From: Acidimicrobiaceae bacterium
GTDB taxonomy: Bacteria > Actinomycetota > Acidimicrobiia > Acidimicrobiales > Poriferisodalaceae
Assembly (NCBI GenBank): GCA_026713105.1
Contig: JAPOPC010000009.1
Location: 1 to 32,083 of the forward strand
Length of the DNA: 32,083 nucleotides
Direction of reading: 5' to 3'
In this document: positions 16,441 through 24,849 of the stretch, piece by piece
How positions within the stretch are numbered: the stretch's first letter is position 1
How the letters are laid out: each line of letters opens with the position of its first letter
The notes under the pieces: model-generated
Database searches by the model: none
Told to the model about the DNA's origin: nothing
The model's input: the letters and a program-made list of their open reading frames with translations, nothing else
Position numbers and translations under genes: made by a program

Positions 16441-16529
16441 GGAGAGTTGCCAGAGTGGACGAATGGGCTCGCTTGGAAAGCGTGTGAGGCTTTCATCGGC
16501 CTCCGTGGGTTCGAATCCCACACTCTCCG
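16441..16529 (+). tRNA. tRNA-Ser (anticodon GGA)
   Basis: The acceptor arms GGAGAGT and ACTCTCC pair fully, with discriminator G at 16529. The T arm GTGGG-TTCGAAT-CCCAC is perfect, and a long variable arm (GAGGC/GCCTC) marks a class II serine tRNA. The anticodon loop TTGGAAA places GGA at 16475-16477. CCA is not encoded. The anticodon stem CTCGC/GCGTG has one U-U mismatch at the second pair. Confidence 0.95.
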
Positions 16530-16545
16530 CATGTCAGACTGAACA

Positions 16546-17547
16546 GTGATGTCTGGCAGCGGCCTCCCCGCCCAGAAGGCCAAGGGCTACGAACCAGACC
16601 TGCCCATCTCGGTGTCCACGATCCTGGACTGGCCGCCGCGGCCGCTGGCGACCCTGCGACACATCTCGTTGATGATGCTCCCCCAGGGATTGCTCTGGGT
16701 GGCGATGTCTGCGGTGGTGTGGAACTTCTTCACGCCGTCCATGGAGCGGATGGCCACCTTGAGGCCCCGGTGGATCCTGGAGATCTATCTCCGCAACGTG
16801 GTGGTGTTCACGCTGGTCGCAGGATCGCTGCACCTGGCGCTGTACATCCGGCGGGTCCAGCAGCAGCGGTACAAGTACAACCGCCAGTGGCTCAGCACCA
16901 CGAATCGGGCGTTCTGGTGGAACAACCAAACCCGCGACAACATGTTCTGGTGCCTGGTCAGCGGCTGCGCCGTGTGGTCGGGCTATGAGGCGCTGACCAT
17001 GTGGTTCTACGCCAACGACTGGATCCCGTCGGTGTCGTGGGGCACCTGGTGGCCCTACATCTGCGCGCTGACGGTGATCGCGTCGCTGTGGTCAGTCGTG
17101 CACTTCTATTGCATCCACCGGGTGCTGCACATGAGATGGGTCTACGACCACGTGCACTACCTACATCACCGCAATGTGAACACCGGCCCGTGGAGCGGGC
17201 TGTCGATGCACCCGGTCGAGCACATGATGTATCTGAGCATGATCGTGCTGTGGTGGGTGGTGCCCGCTCACCCGTTCATCCTGATCCTCACCCTGCTGTC
17301 GAACGCCGTTGCGACCACGTTCTCCCACTCGGGCTTCGAGCGCTTCGAGATCGGCAAGCGCGAGGGGCCCACCATGGCGGGGGCCGACTACTTCCACCAC
17401 CTGCATCATCGCTATTTCGAGTGCAACTACGGCAACCGGCCCGTGCCGCTCGACAAGCTGTTCGGCACGTTCCACGACGGCACGTCCGAAGCCCATGCCC
17501 GGATGCGAGAGCGGGCCAAGGCTCGCCGCGGCATCACCACCGCCTGA
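16546..17547 (+). CDS. Sterol desaturase / fatty acid hydroxylase family membrane protein
   Basis: An integral-membrane di-iron hydroxylase/desaturase of about 333 residues. The three histidine boxes of the family are clear: HRVLH (191-195), HVHYLHH (202-208) and HHLHH (284-288), the last followed by FECNYGN. Four or more hydrophobic segments precede and separate them. Family members hydroxylate or desaturate sterols, carotenoids, alkylglycerols or fatty acids. The substrate here cannot be told from sequence. The start is GTG at 16546 or the adjacent ATG at 16549. No ribosome-binding site is visible, and the gene begins 16 bp after tRNA-Ser. tadA follows 39 bp downstream. Confidence 0.88.
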   Translation: MMSGSGLPAQKAKGYEPDLPISVSTILDWPPRPLATLRHISLMMLPQGLLWVAMSAVVWNFFTPSMERMATLRPRWILEIYLRNVVVFTLVAGSLHLALYIRRVQQQRYKYNRQWLSTTNRAFWWNNQTRDNMFWCLVSGCAVWSGYEALTMWFYANDWIPSVSWGTWWPYICALTVIASLWSVVHFYCIHRVLHMRWVYDHVHYLHHRNVNTGPWSGLSMHPVEHMMYLSMIVLWWVVPAHPFILILTLLSNAVATTFSHSGFERFEIGKREGPTMAGADYFHHLHHRYFECNYGNRPVPLDKLFGTFHDGTSEAHARMRERAKARRGITTA

Positions 17548-17586
17548 CGCAGCTGCCTGACGCCGAAAGAAAGCGGCCACACTGCG

Positions 17587-18036
17587 GTGGTGACAGACGA
17601 CGCGGCGATGGAACAGGCGATCGAACAAGCACGGCAGGCTGCTGCCGTCGGAGAGGTGCCGGTGGGCGCCGTGGTGATGATCGACGGCGAGGTTGTCGCT
17701 GCCCGCCACAACGAACGCGAGACCACCAACGACCCCACGGCGCACGCCGAGGTGCTGGCACTGCGCGACGCCGCTGCGGCGGTCGGCGACTGGCGGCTGA
17801 GCGGCGCAACGCTGGTGGTGACGCTCGAGCCGTGCCCCATGTGCGCCGGGGCTGCGCTGTCGGCCCGCGTGGCTCGGGTGGTGTTCGGGGCCTATGACCC
17901 CAAGGCGGGTGCTGCGGCGACGCTCTACAACCTGCTGGTGGACCCCCGCTTCAATCACAACGCTGAGGTGATCGGCGGGCTACGCGAAGCCGAATGCGGC
18001 GAGCTGCTCAGCGATTTCTTCAGCAACCATCGCTGA
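17587..18036 (+). CDS. tadA: tRNA-specific adenosine deaminase
   Basis: TadA deaminates A34 of tRNA-Arg(ACG) to inosine. The 149-residue protein has the zinc and catalytic motif HAE (His53, Glu55) and PCPMC (Cys83, Cys86). The typical N-terminal EVPVGAVV and C-terminal DPRFNHNAEV blocks support TadA rather than guanine or cytosine deaminase. GTG codons at 17587 and 17590 are equivalent starts. It sits in the common actinobacterial dnaX/recR/tRNA-Ser/tadA neighbourhood. Only 17 bp separate it from boxC, so the two could be co-transcribed. Confidence 0.94.
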   Translation: MVTDDAAMEQAIEQARQAAAVGEVPVGAVVMIDGEVVAARHNERETTNDPTAHAEVLALRDAAAAVGDWRLSGATLVVTLEPCPMCAGAALSARVARVVFGAYDPKAGAAATLYNLLVDPRFNHNAEVIGGLREAECGELLSDFFSNHR

Positions 18037-18053
18037 GCGGCCGAGGGGGAACC

Positions 18054-19721
18054 GTGAGCGATCTAGAGATCGAGTTTGAGACGAGTCCCGAGCAGTACCG
18101 CCATTGGGTCGTGGAGATCGACCGGGAGCGGGCCACGCTCACCATGAACGTGGACCCGACCGCAGGGCTGCGCGACGGCTACGAGCTCAAGACCAACTCC
18201 TACGACCTCGGTGTCGACATCGAGCTCTACGACGCAGTCCAACGGCTGCGATTCGAGCACCCCGAGGTCAAGGTGGTGGTCGTCACCGGCGGCCTCGACA
18301 AGATCTTCTGTGCCGGCGCCAACATCGGGATGCTGGCCGGCGCCACCCATGAGCACAAAGTGAACTTCTGCAAGTTCACCAACGAGACCCGCAACAGCAT
18401 CGAGGACGCGACTGCTCACTCTTCTCAGGTGTGGATCGCGGCGGTCAACGGCACGGCTGCGGGAGGCGGCTACGAACTGGCCCTCGCCTGCGACGAGATC
18501 CTGCTGGTCGACGACCGCGCCTCGTCGGTCTCGCTTCCCGAGATCCCCCTGCTGGCGGTGCTGCCCGGCACCGGGGGGCTCACCCGCGTCGTCGAGAAGC
18601 GACACGTACGGCGCGACCTCGCCGACGCATTCGCTACCCGCACCGAGGGAGTCCGGGGTCGCCAGGCCGTCGACTGGGGCCTCGTCGATCAAACAGCCCC
18701 GCTCAGTTCGTTTGGCAACCTGATTGACGAGCGCGTGGCTGCCCGTGCTGTTGAATCTGATCGCCCAGATCTCGGGCCCGGGATCCGTCTCGTGCCGCTC
18801 GACCGCACCGTCGACGGCGACTCCGTCGAGTACTCCGCCATGTCGGTGAGCATCGACCGCCGAGCGGGCACGGCCACATTCACGATCGCCGCCCCCGACG
18901 CTCCCCAGCCCGCGACGCCCGACGAGTTGATCGAAGCCGGTGCGGGAGCCTGGGTCCTGCGCTGCGCACGCGAGCTCGACGCGGCCGTGCTCCATCTGCG
19001 CTTCAACGAGACCGCCATCGGAACGTGGGTGTTCCGCACCGAGGGCGATGCTGATGCCGTTGCGGTGGCCGAGCAGCTCCTGGCTGATCATCCAGATCAC
19101 TGGCTGGTGCGAGAGATCCGGCTGTACTGGGCACGGACGCTCAAGCGATTGGACCTGTCTGCCCGGTCGTTGATGACCCTGATCGAACCGGGCAGCTGCT
19201 TTGCCGGAGTCCTGGCCGAGCTGGTGCTCGCCGCCGATCGCAGCTTCATGCTCGACGGGACGTGGGAAGATCTCGACGACCCGCCCGAGCCGGCGACGAT
19301 CCGGCTCACCGGCGCCAATCTCGGCTGGTTCGCTATGTCCAATGGCCTCAGCCGGCTCCAGACCCGGTTCTGGGGCCGACCCGCCGCACTTGCCGCTGCG
19401 GAGGCCACCGTTGGCACCGAGCTCGAAGCGCGCGAGGCTGCAGGGGCCGAGCTTGTCACCTTCGCCCCCGACGACATCGACTGGGACGACGAAGTCAGGA
19501 TCGCGCTCGAGGAGCGGAACAGCTTCTCTCCCGATGCGCTCACCGCAATGGAGGCGAACTATCGCTTCGTCGGTCCCGAGACCATGGAGACCAAGATTTT
19601 CTCCCGTCTCTCGGCTTGGCAGAACTGGATCTTTCAACGACCCAACGCCGTGGGGCCGAACGGAGCGTTGCAACGCTTCGGCACCGGTTCCCGGCCGGAC
19701 TTCGACACCAGGAGAGTGTGA
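18054..19721 (+). CDS. boxC: 2,3-epoxybenzoyl-CoA dihydrolase (benzoyl-CoA-dihydrodiol lyase)
   Basis: BoxC hydrolytically opens the ring of 2,3-epoxybenzoyl-CoA, releasing formate and 3,4-dehydroadipyl-CoA semialdehyde. It is a crotonase-fold protein. The 555 residues match the known length of BoxC, about twice that of a simple enoyl-CoA hydratase. Typical blocks are EQYRHWVVEIDRERATL near the N-terminus, the oxyanion-hole region KIFCAGANIGML, and NGTAAGGGYELALACDEILL. The C-terminus reads WQNWIFQRPNAVG. The GTG at 18054, preceded by GAGGGGGAACC, fits the family start. boxB follows after 2 bp, behind an AGGAG site that lies within the end of boxC. Confidence 0.95.
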   Translation: MSDLEIEFETSPEQYRHWVVEIDRERATLTMNVDPTAGLRDGYELKTNSYDLGVDIELYDAVQRLRFEHPEVKVVVVTGGLDKIFCAGANIGMLAGATHEHKVNFCKFTNETRNSIEDATAHSSQVWIAAVNGTAAGGGYELALACDEILLVDDRASSVSLPEIPLLAVLPGTGGLTRVVEKRHVRRDLADAFATRTEGVRGRQAVDWGLVDQTAPLSSFGNLIDERVAARAVESDRPDLGPGIRLVPLDRTVDGDSVEYSAMSVSIDRRAGTATFTIAAPDAPQPATPDELIEAGAGAWVLRCARELDAAVLHLRFNETAIGTWVFRTEGDADAVAVAEQLLADHPDHWLVREIRLYWARTLKRLDLSARSLMTLIEPGSCFAGVLAELVLAADRSFMLDGTWEDLDDPPEPATIRLTGANLGWFAMSNGLSRLQTRFWGRPAALAAAEATVGTELEAREAAGAELVTFAPDDIDWDDEVRIALEERNSFSPDALTAMEANYRFVGPETMETKIFSRLSAWQNWIFQRPNAVGPNGALQRFGTGSRPDFDTRRV

Positions 19722-19723
19722 AC

Positions 19724-21139
<1,416 letters not shown>

Positions 21140-21162
21140 GGTCACGAGCGAGGAGGCAGTCA

Positions 21163-22719
21163 ATGCTCGAACCGTTCAATGCTGCGACTTGGCTGGTCGA
21201 CCGTCGCGTCGCTGCCGGCGACGGCGACCGGTTGGCCGTGATCTGCGATGACCAGCGATACACCTACCGCGAGCTTGCCGACGAGATCGCTCGCACCGCG
21301 GCTGCGCTGCGGGGGCTCGGCGTGCGACCCGAGGAGCGCATCGCCATGGCGATGCTCGACTCGGTTCGGTACGTGGCTGTGTTCTTGGGTGCGCTGCGGA
21401 TCGGTGCCGTGCCGGTCCCGATGAACCCGCTGCTGCCGGGCCGAGACCTCGCCGTGATCACGGCCGGGGCGCGCGCCACAGTCGCTGTCGTTTCCGAAGC
21501 CGTCGCCGGCTGCATCGGTGATCTGTGCTCGGGGGCGCCGGAAATCGCGACGGTGATCGTGGCTGGCGACCTTCCGCCCGATGCCGGCAACGGACACGCC
21601 CGCATCCTGAGCTGGGATGAGTTCGGGGCCGCGGCCGAAGGTGCCGACAGCGCGCCGTACCCGACGTGGGACGAATCGCCGGGTTTCTGGCTTTGCACAT
21701 CAGGCTCGACCGGACAGCCCAAGCTGGCGGCGCACCGCCATGTCGACATCCGCGTCACCTGCGAGACCTATGCCCGCTCGATCCTCGGCATCACGCCCGA
21801 GGACCGGTGCTACTCGGTCGGACCGATGTTCCACGCCTACGGGCTTGGCAACTCGCTCAGCTTCCCGTTCTCGGTCGGAGCTTCGACGATTCTCGAATCC
21901 GCCAGGCCGCCGACGCCGACGCGGGTCGCCGAGTTGGTGACCGCCCATCGGCCGACGCTGTTCTTCTGTATTCCCACGTTCTACGCGGCACTCAACAGCT
22001 CCGATCTGGCCGACGACACCTTTGCCTCGGTGCGCCTGGCCGCCTCGGCTGCCGAGCCGTTGCCGGCCGAGACCTTCGAGCGGTTCAGGGAGCGGTTCGG
22101 CGTCACGGTGCTCGACGGCATCGGCTCGACCGAGATGCTCCACGTCTACCTGTCCAACTCGCTTGCAGACCTGCGGCCCGGAACAACCGGCAAGCCGGTG
22201 GGCGGCTACGAGATCCGCATCGTCGACGACAGCGGCCGGGATCAACCTCCCGGCGAGCCGGGCCAGCTTCTCGTCAAGGGCGGGTCTATGACGACGGGAT
22301 ACTGGTGTCGATCCGAGACGAACCGGGCCACCTTCGAGGGCCCGTGGATGCGCACGGGCGACCTGTACGACGTCGACGCCGATGGCTATCACACGTACCT
22401 GGGCCGGGTCGACGACATGCTGCGCGTCGGCGGCGAGTGGGTGTCACCAGCCGAGGTCGAGGCCACCCTGATCGAGCACCCCACCGTGCTCGAAGCGGCG
22501 GTGGTCGGCGAGCACGACACCGAGGGCGTGCTGCGACCCGTGGCCTACGTGACTCCCGTCGACGGCGACCTCGCCGCTGCCGACAACTTGACGCGCGACC
22601 TGACCGCCTTGTGCCGTGAGCGGCTGGCCGGCTACAAGCGCCCTCGCCGCTACGAGATCGTCGACGATCTGCCCAAGACTGCGACTGGCAAGATTCAGCG
22701 GTTCAAGCTGCGGTCATGA
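21163..22719 (+). CDS. Benzoate-CoA ligase family protein
   Basis: An ANL-superfamily ligase of 518 residues that would form benzoyl-CoA from benzoate, ATP and CoA. Visible motifs are the ATP loop CTSGSTGQPK, the acyl-pocket block PMFHAYGLGNSLSFP (close to the FFAYGLGN block of benzoate-CoA ligases), GRVDDMLRVGGEWVSP, and the catalytic lysine in LPKTATGKIQRFK. A perfect AGGAGG lies 6 bases before the ATG. Position directly behind boxC and boxB makes benzoate, or a substituted benzoate, the most likely substrate. The exact acid is not provable from sequence. Confidence 0.88.
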   Translation: MLEPFNAATWLVDRRVAAGDGDRLAVICDDQRYTYRELADEIARTAAALRGLGVRPEERIAMAMLDSVRYVAVFLGALRIGAVPVPMNPLLPGRDLAVITAGARATVAVVSEAVAGCIGDLCSGAPEIATVIVAGDLPPDAGNGHARILSWDEFGAAAEGADSAPYPTWDESPGFWLCTSGSTGQPKLAAHRHVDIRVTCETYARSILGITPEDRCYSVGPMFHAYGLGNSLSFPFSVGASTILESARPPTPTRVAELVTAHRPTLFFCIPTFYAALNSSDLADDTFASVRLAASAAEPLPAETFERFRERFGVTVLDGIGSTEMLHVYLSNSLADLRPGTTGKPVGGYEIRIVDDSGRDQPPGEPGQLLVKGGSMTTGYWCRSETNRATFEGPWMRTGDLYDVDADGYHTYLGRVDDMLRVGGEWVSPAEVEATLIEHPTVLEAAVVGEHDTEGVLRPVAYVTPVDGDLAAADNLTRDLTALCRERLAGYKRPRRYEIVDDLPKTATGKIQRFKLRS

Positions 22720-22754
22720 GTCGCCGCCCGACCGATCTGCCGAGACAGCGGGTG

Positions 22755-22844
22755 TGGCGGAAGGTGTGGGATTCGAACCCACGGTGACCCGAAGGCCACA
22801 ACGGTTTTCGAGACCGCCCCATTCGTCCGCTCTGGCAACCTTCC
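22755..22844 (-). tRNA. tRNA-Ser (anticodon CGA)
   Basis: On the minus strand, acceptor GGAAGGT pairs with ACCTTCC, followed by discriminator G (22758) and an encoded CCA (22757-22755). The T arm GTGGG-TTCGAAT-CCCAC and a long variable arm identify a class II serine tRNA. The anticodon loop CTCGAAA gives CGA, at 22808-22810 on the plus strand. Confidence 0.95.
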
Positions 22845-22951
22845 GCAGCGCACCCTATCGACGCCTGCACGGCTGACCGCCTCGCCTGCGGCCCCTGCGA
22901 CACGGCAATAATCGGTCGCGCGGGAGGCGAATTCGTGACAGCCTCAGGGCC

Positions 22952-24427
22952 GTGAGCAGCGCTGTGGAGAGCGACCGAACCCCGGCAGGCGCGATGTCCG
23001 GGCAGCCCGACGGCACTTGGTCAGTCTCTGCACTTGCACACGCCATTGGCGAGACGATCCAGCGGGCCTTCCCCGCGGAGGTCTGGGTACGCGGCGAGAT
23101 CATCGGCTACTCGGTGGCAGCGAGCGGCCACATCTACTTCAACCTCATCGAGCCAGGGACGGGCGGCGACCGTCGCGGCGATCGCATGCGGGTGGCGCTG
23201 TTCAAGGGACGTCAGCGCCTGGTGAACCGCGACCTCGCCGCTGCGGGCGGGCTGACGCTCGACGACGGCATTGAGGTGCGGATCCGCGCCGAGGTGGAGT
23301 ACTACGCCGGCAGCGGGCAGGTCCAGCTCATCATGAGCGGCGTCGATCCGCACTTCACGCTCGGCGTGCTGGCCGCTGACCGTGAGCGCACGCTGGCCGA
23401 ATTGGCCGCGTCGGGCCTGCTGCGGCGCAATGCCGCTGTGCCGCTCGCGTTGGTGCCGCTGCGCGTCGGGCTCATCACAGCCGCCGGCAGCGCCGCCCAC
23501 GCTGACTTCGTCCATGAACTCGAGTCGAGCGGTTACGCGTTCGAGGTGCTGCTGTGCGACGCCCGGGTGCAGGGCGTGACAGCCGAAGCCGACCTCGTCG
23601 CAGCGTTGCGCACGCTCGGCCAAGCCGATGTCGACGTGGTCGCGCTCGTGCGGGGCGGGGGTGACCGCACCGATCTGCTGGCGTTTGACCTCGCCAGCGT
23701 TGCCGCAGCCATCGCGACGTGCCCGCTGCCGGTGTTCTGCGGGATCGGCCACGAGATCGACACCTCGGTGGCAGACCAAGTGGCACATACCGCAGCCAAG
23801 ACACCGACCGCATGCGCCAGCGCGCTCGTTGGGAATGTCGCCGCGTTCAATGAACGCCTGGCCCAAGCCCGCCGCGAGATCGACCGTGCCGCTCGCTCGA
23901 GGACGTCGGCCGCGACAGCACGCCTGGCGACAGCGCGAGGAGCACTCGGCTTGCTGGCCGAGCGCCGCCTGGCGCGCCCGCGTGCGCAGCTCGGCGAGGC
24001 CCGGCTGCGGCTGGATTATCACGCGCAGCGTCATTGCCGCGCAGCGGCCGGCAGGCTCACCAGCGCCAGCCGCGCACTGCAGCGCAGTCACACCCATGCC
24101 CAGCGCGGGCTGGCGTCGCTTCGCGCCCAACGGCCCCGGTTGAAACGGGCTTCAACGCGACGCCTCAACGCCGCCAAGGCGCGGTTGCGTTCCGCATCGG
24201 CACTCGTGTCGGCGGTCGCGCCCGAGCGAACCCTGGCTCGGGGTTTCTCGATCACACGAGCAGCCGACGGCAGCATCGTGCGACAGATGCCTGCTGCCGG
24301 CGCTTCGATCTCCACCGAGACCCAACACGCTGTGTTCCCCAGCGTCGTTCAAGGCAGCAGCACTACCGGCAGCCAGCCAGACAGGCCGGCTGATGATCCG
24401 ACAACGGGAAGGACCGCTGATGGCTGA
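22952..24427 (+). CDS. xseA: Exodeoxyribonuclease VII large subunit
   Basis: The large, catalytic subunit of exonuclease VII, which degrades single-stranded DNA from both ends. The 491 residues contain an N-terminal OB-fold (VWVRGEIIGYSVAASGHIYF), the nuclease domain with VGLITAAGSAAHADF, VALVRGGGDRTDL and CGIGHEIDTSVAD, and a long Arg/Ala-rich helical coiled-coil region from about 300 to 430. It ends with the family motif RGFSITRAADG. GTG at 22952 was used. ATG at 22994 is a possible alternative that removes a polar 14-residue tail. The end overlaps xseB by 8 bp. Confidence 0.94.
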   Translation: MSSAVESDRTPAGAMSGQPDGTWSVSALAHAIGETIQRAFPAEVWVRGEIIGYSVAASGHIYFNLIEPGTGGDRRGDRMRVALFKGRQRLVNRDLAAAGGLTLDDGIEVRIRAEVEYYAGSGQVQLIMSGVDPHFTLGVLAADRERTLAELAASGLLRRNAAVPLALVPLRVGLITAAGSAAHADFVHELESSGYAFEVLLCDARVQGVTAEADLVAALRTLGQADVDVVALVRGGGDRTDLLAFDLASVAAAIATCPLPVFCGIGHEIDTSVADQVAHTAAKTPTACASALVGNVAAFNERLAQARREIDRAARSRTSAATARLATARGALGLLAERRLARPRAQLGEARLRLDYHAQRHCRAAAGRLTSASRALQRSHTHAQRGLASLRAQRPRLKRASTRRLNAAKARLRSASALVSAVAPERTLARGFSITRAADGSIVRQMPAAGASISTETQHAVFPSVVQGSSTTGSQPDRPADDPTTGRTADG

Positions 24428-24677
24428 AGACACCGACGATGGCGCGGAGGCGGACGATGCCGAATTCGGCGGCTATGCCGAGTCGATGGTCGAGCTCGAG
24501 ACCATCCTGGCCAGCCTCGAGAACGACGACATCGACATCGACGCGCTGGCCTCCCAGGTCGAACGCGCCTCGCGCTTGATCGCGCACTGCGAAGGGCGCC
24601 TACGCGCCACAGAACTGTCACTGCAGACGATCCTGGCCCAGCACGAGCCGGCGCCGGCCGACGAGGAAGCCTCCTGA
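24420..24677 (+). CDS. xseB: Exodeoxyribonuclease VII small subunit
   Basis: The small, helical partner of XseA, 85 residues. The conserved region is SMVELETILASLENDDIDID followed by ALASQVERASRLIAHCEGRL, forming two antiparallel helices. An acidic N-terminus precedes it, and an Ala/Pro/Glu tail follows. The ATG at 24420 has GGAAGGAC upstream and overlaps the xseA stop by 8 bp, indicating coupled translation. A strong hairpin lies 28 bp after the stop. Confidence 0.93.
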   Translation: MAEDTDDGAEADDAEFGGYAESMVELETILASLENDDIDIDALASQVERASRLIAHCEGRLRATELSLQTILAQHEPAPADEEAS

Positions 24678-24705
24678 GGCTCGACCCGCGGCGTCGCAGG
24701 AATGT

Positions 24706-24743
24706 GTGGACCGGGGGAGTTGGTGGGCGCTCCCCCGGTCCAC
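24706..24743 (+). terminator. Perfect 14-bp hairpin behind xseB
   Basis: GTGGACCGGGGGAG and CTCCCCCGGTCCAC are exact reverse complements around a 10-base loop. The position, just after xseAB and before the S9 peptidase gene, suggests transcription termination. No T-run follows, so it would be a non-canonical terminator of the kind reported in actinobacteria, or it may serve another role. Confidence 0.6.
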
Positions 24744-24849
24744 TGGCGCGTCACGGGCCGGTGGAAAACCCGGAGCGCACGCTCACGCCGCCGCAGAAAA
24801 TGCCCACTGTGAGTGACCGCGGCAGTTTGTCGAAACCACCGAGGAACCT

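Noticed and set aside
16291..16521. 76-residue minus-strand frame starting MGFEPTEADE
   Set aside because: It overlaps tRNA-Ser(GGA) and the repeat region, and is a translated tRNA artefact.
18063..19673. Long minus-strand frame opposite boxC (536 residues)
   Set aside because: BoxC on the plus strand has full-length family features. The antisense translation has no recognisable domain.
22616..22903. Small frames with GVGFEPTVTRRP-like or GCQSGRMGRSRKPLWP-like sequence on both strands
   Set aside because: These are the well-known false proteins produced by translating a serine tRNA gene. The region is tRNA-Ser(CGA).
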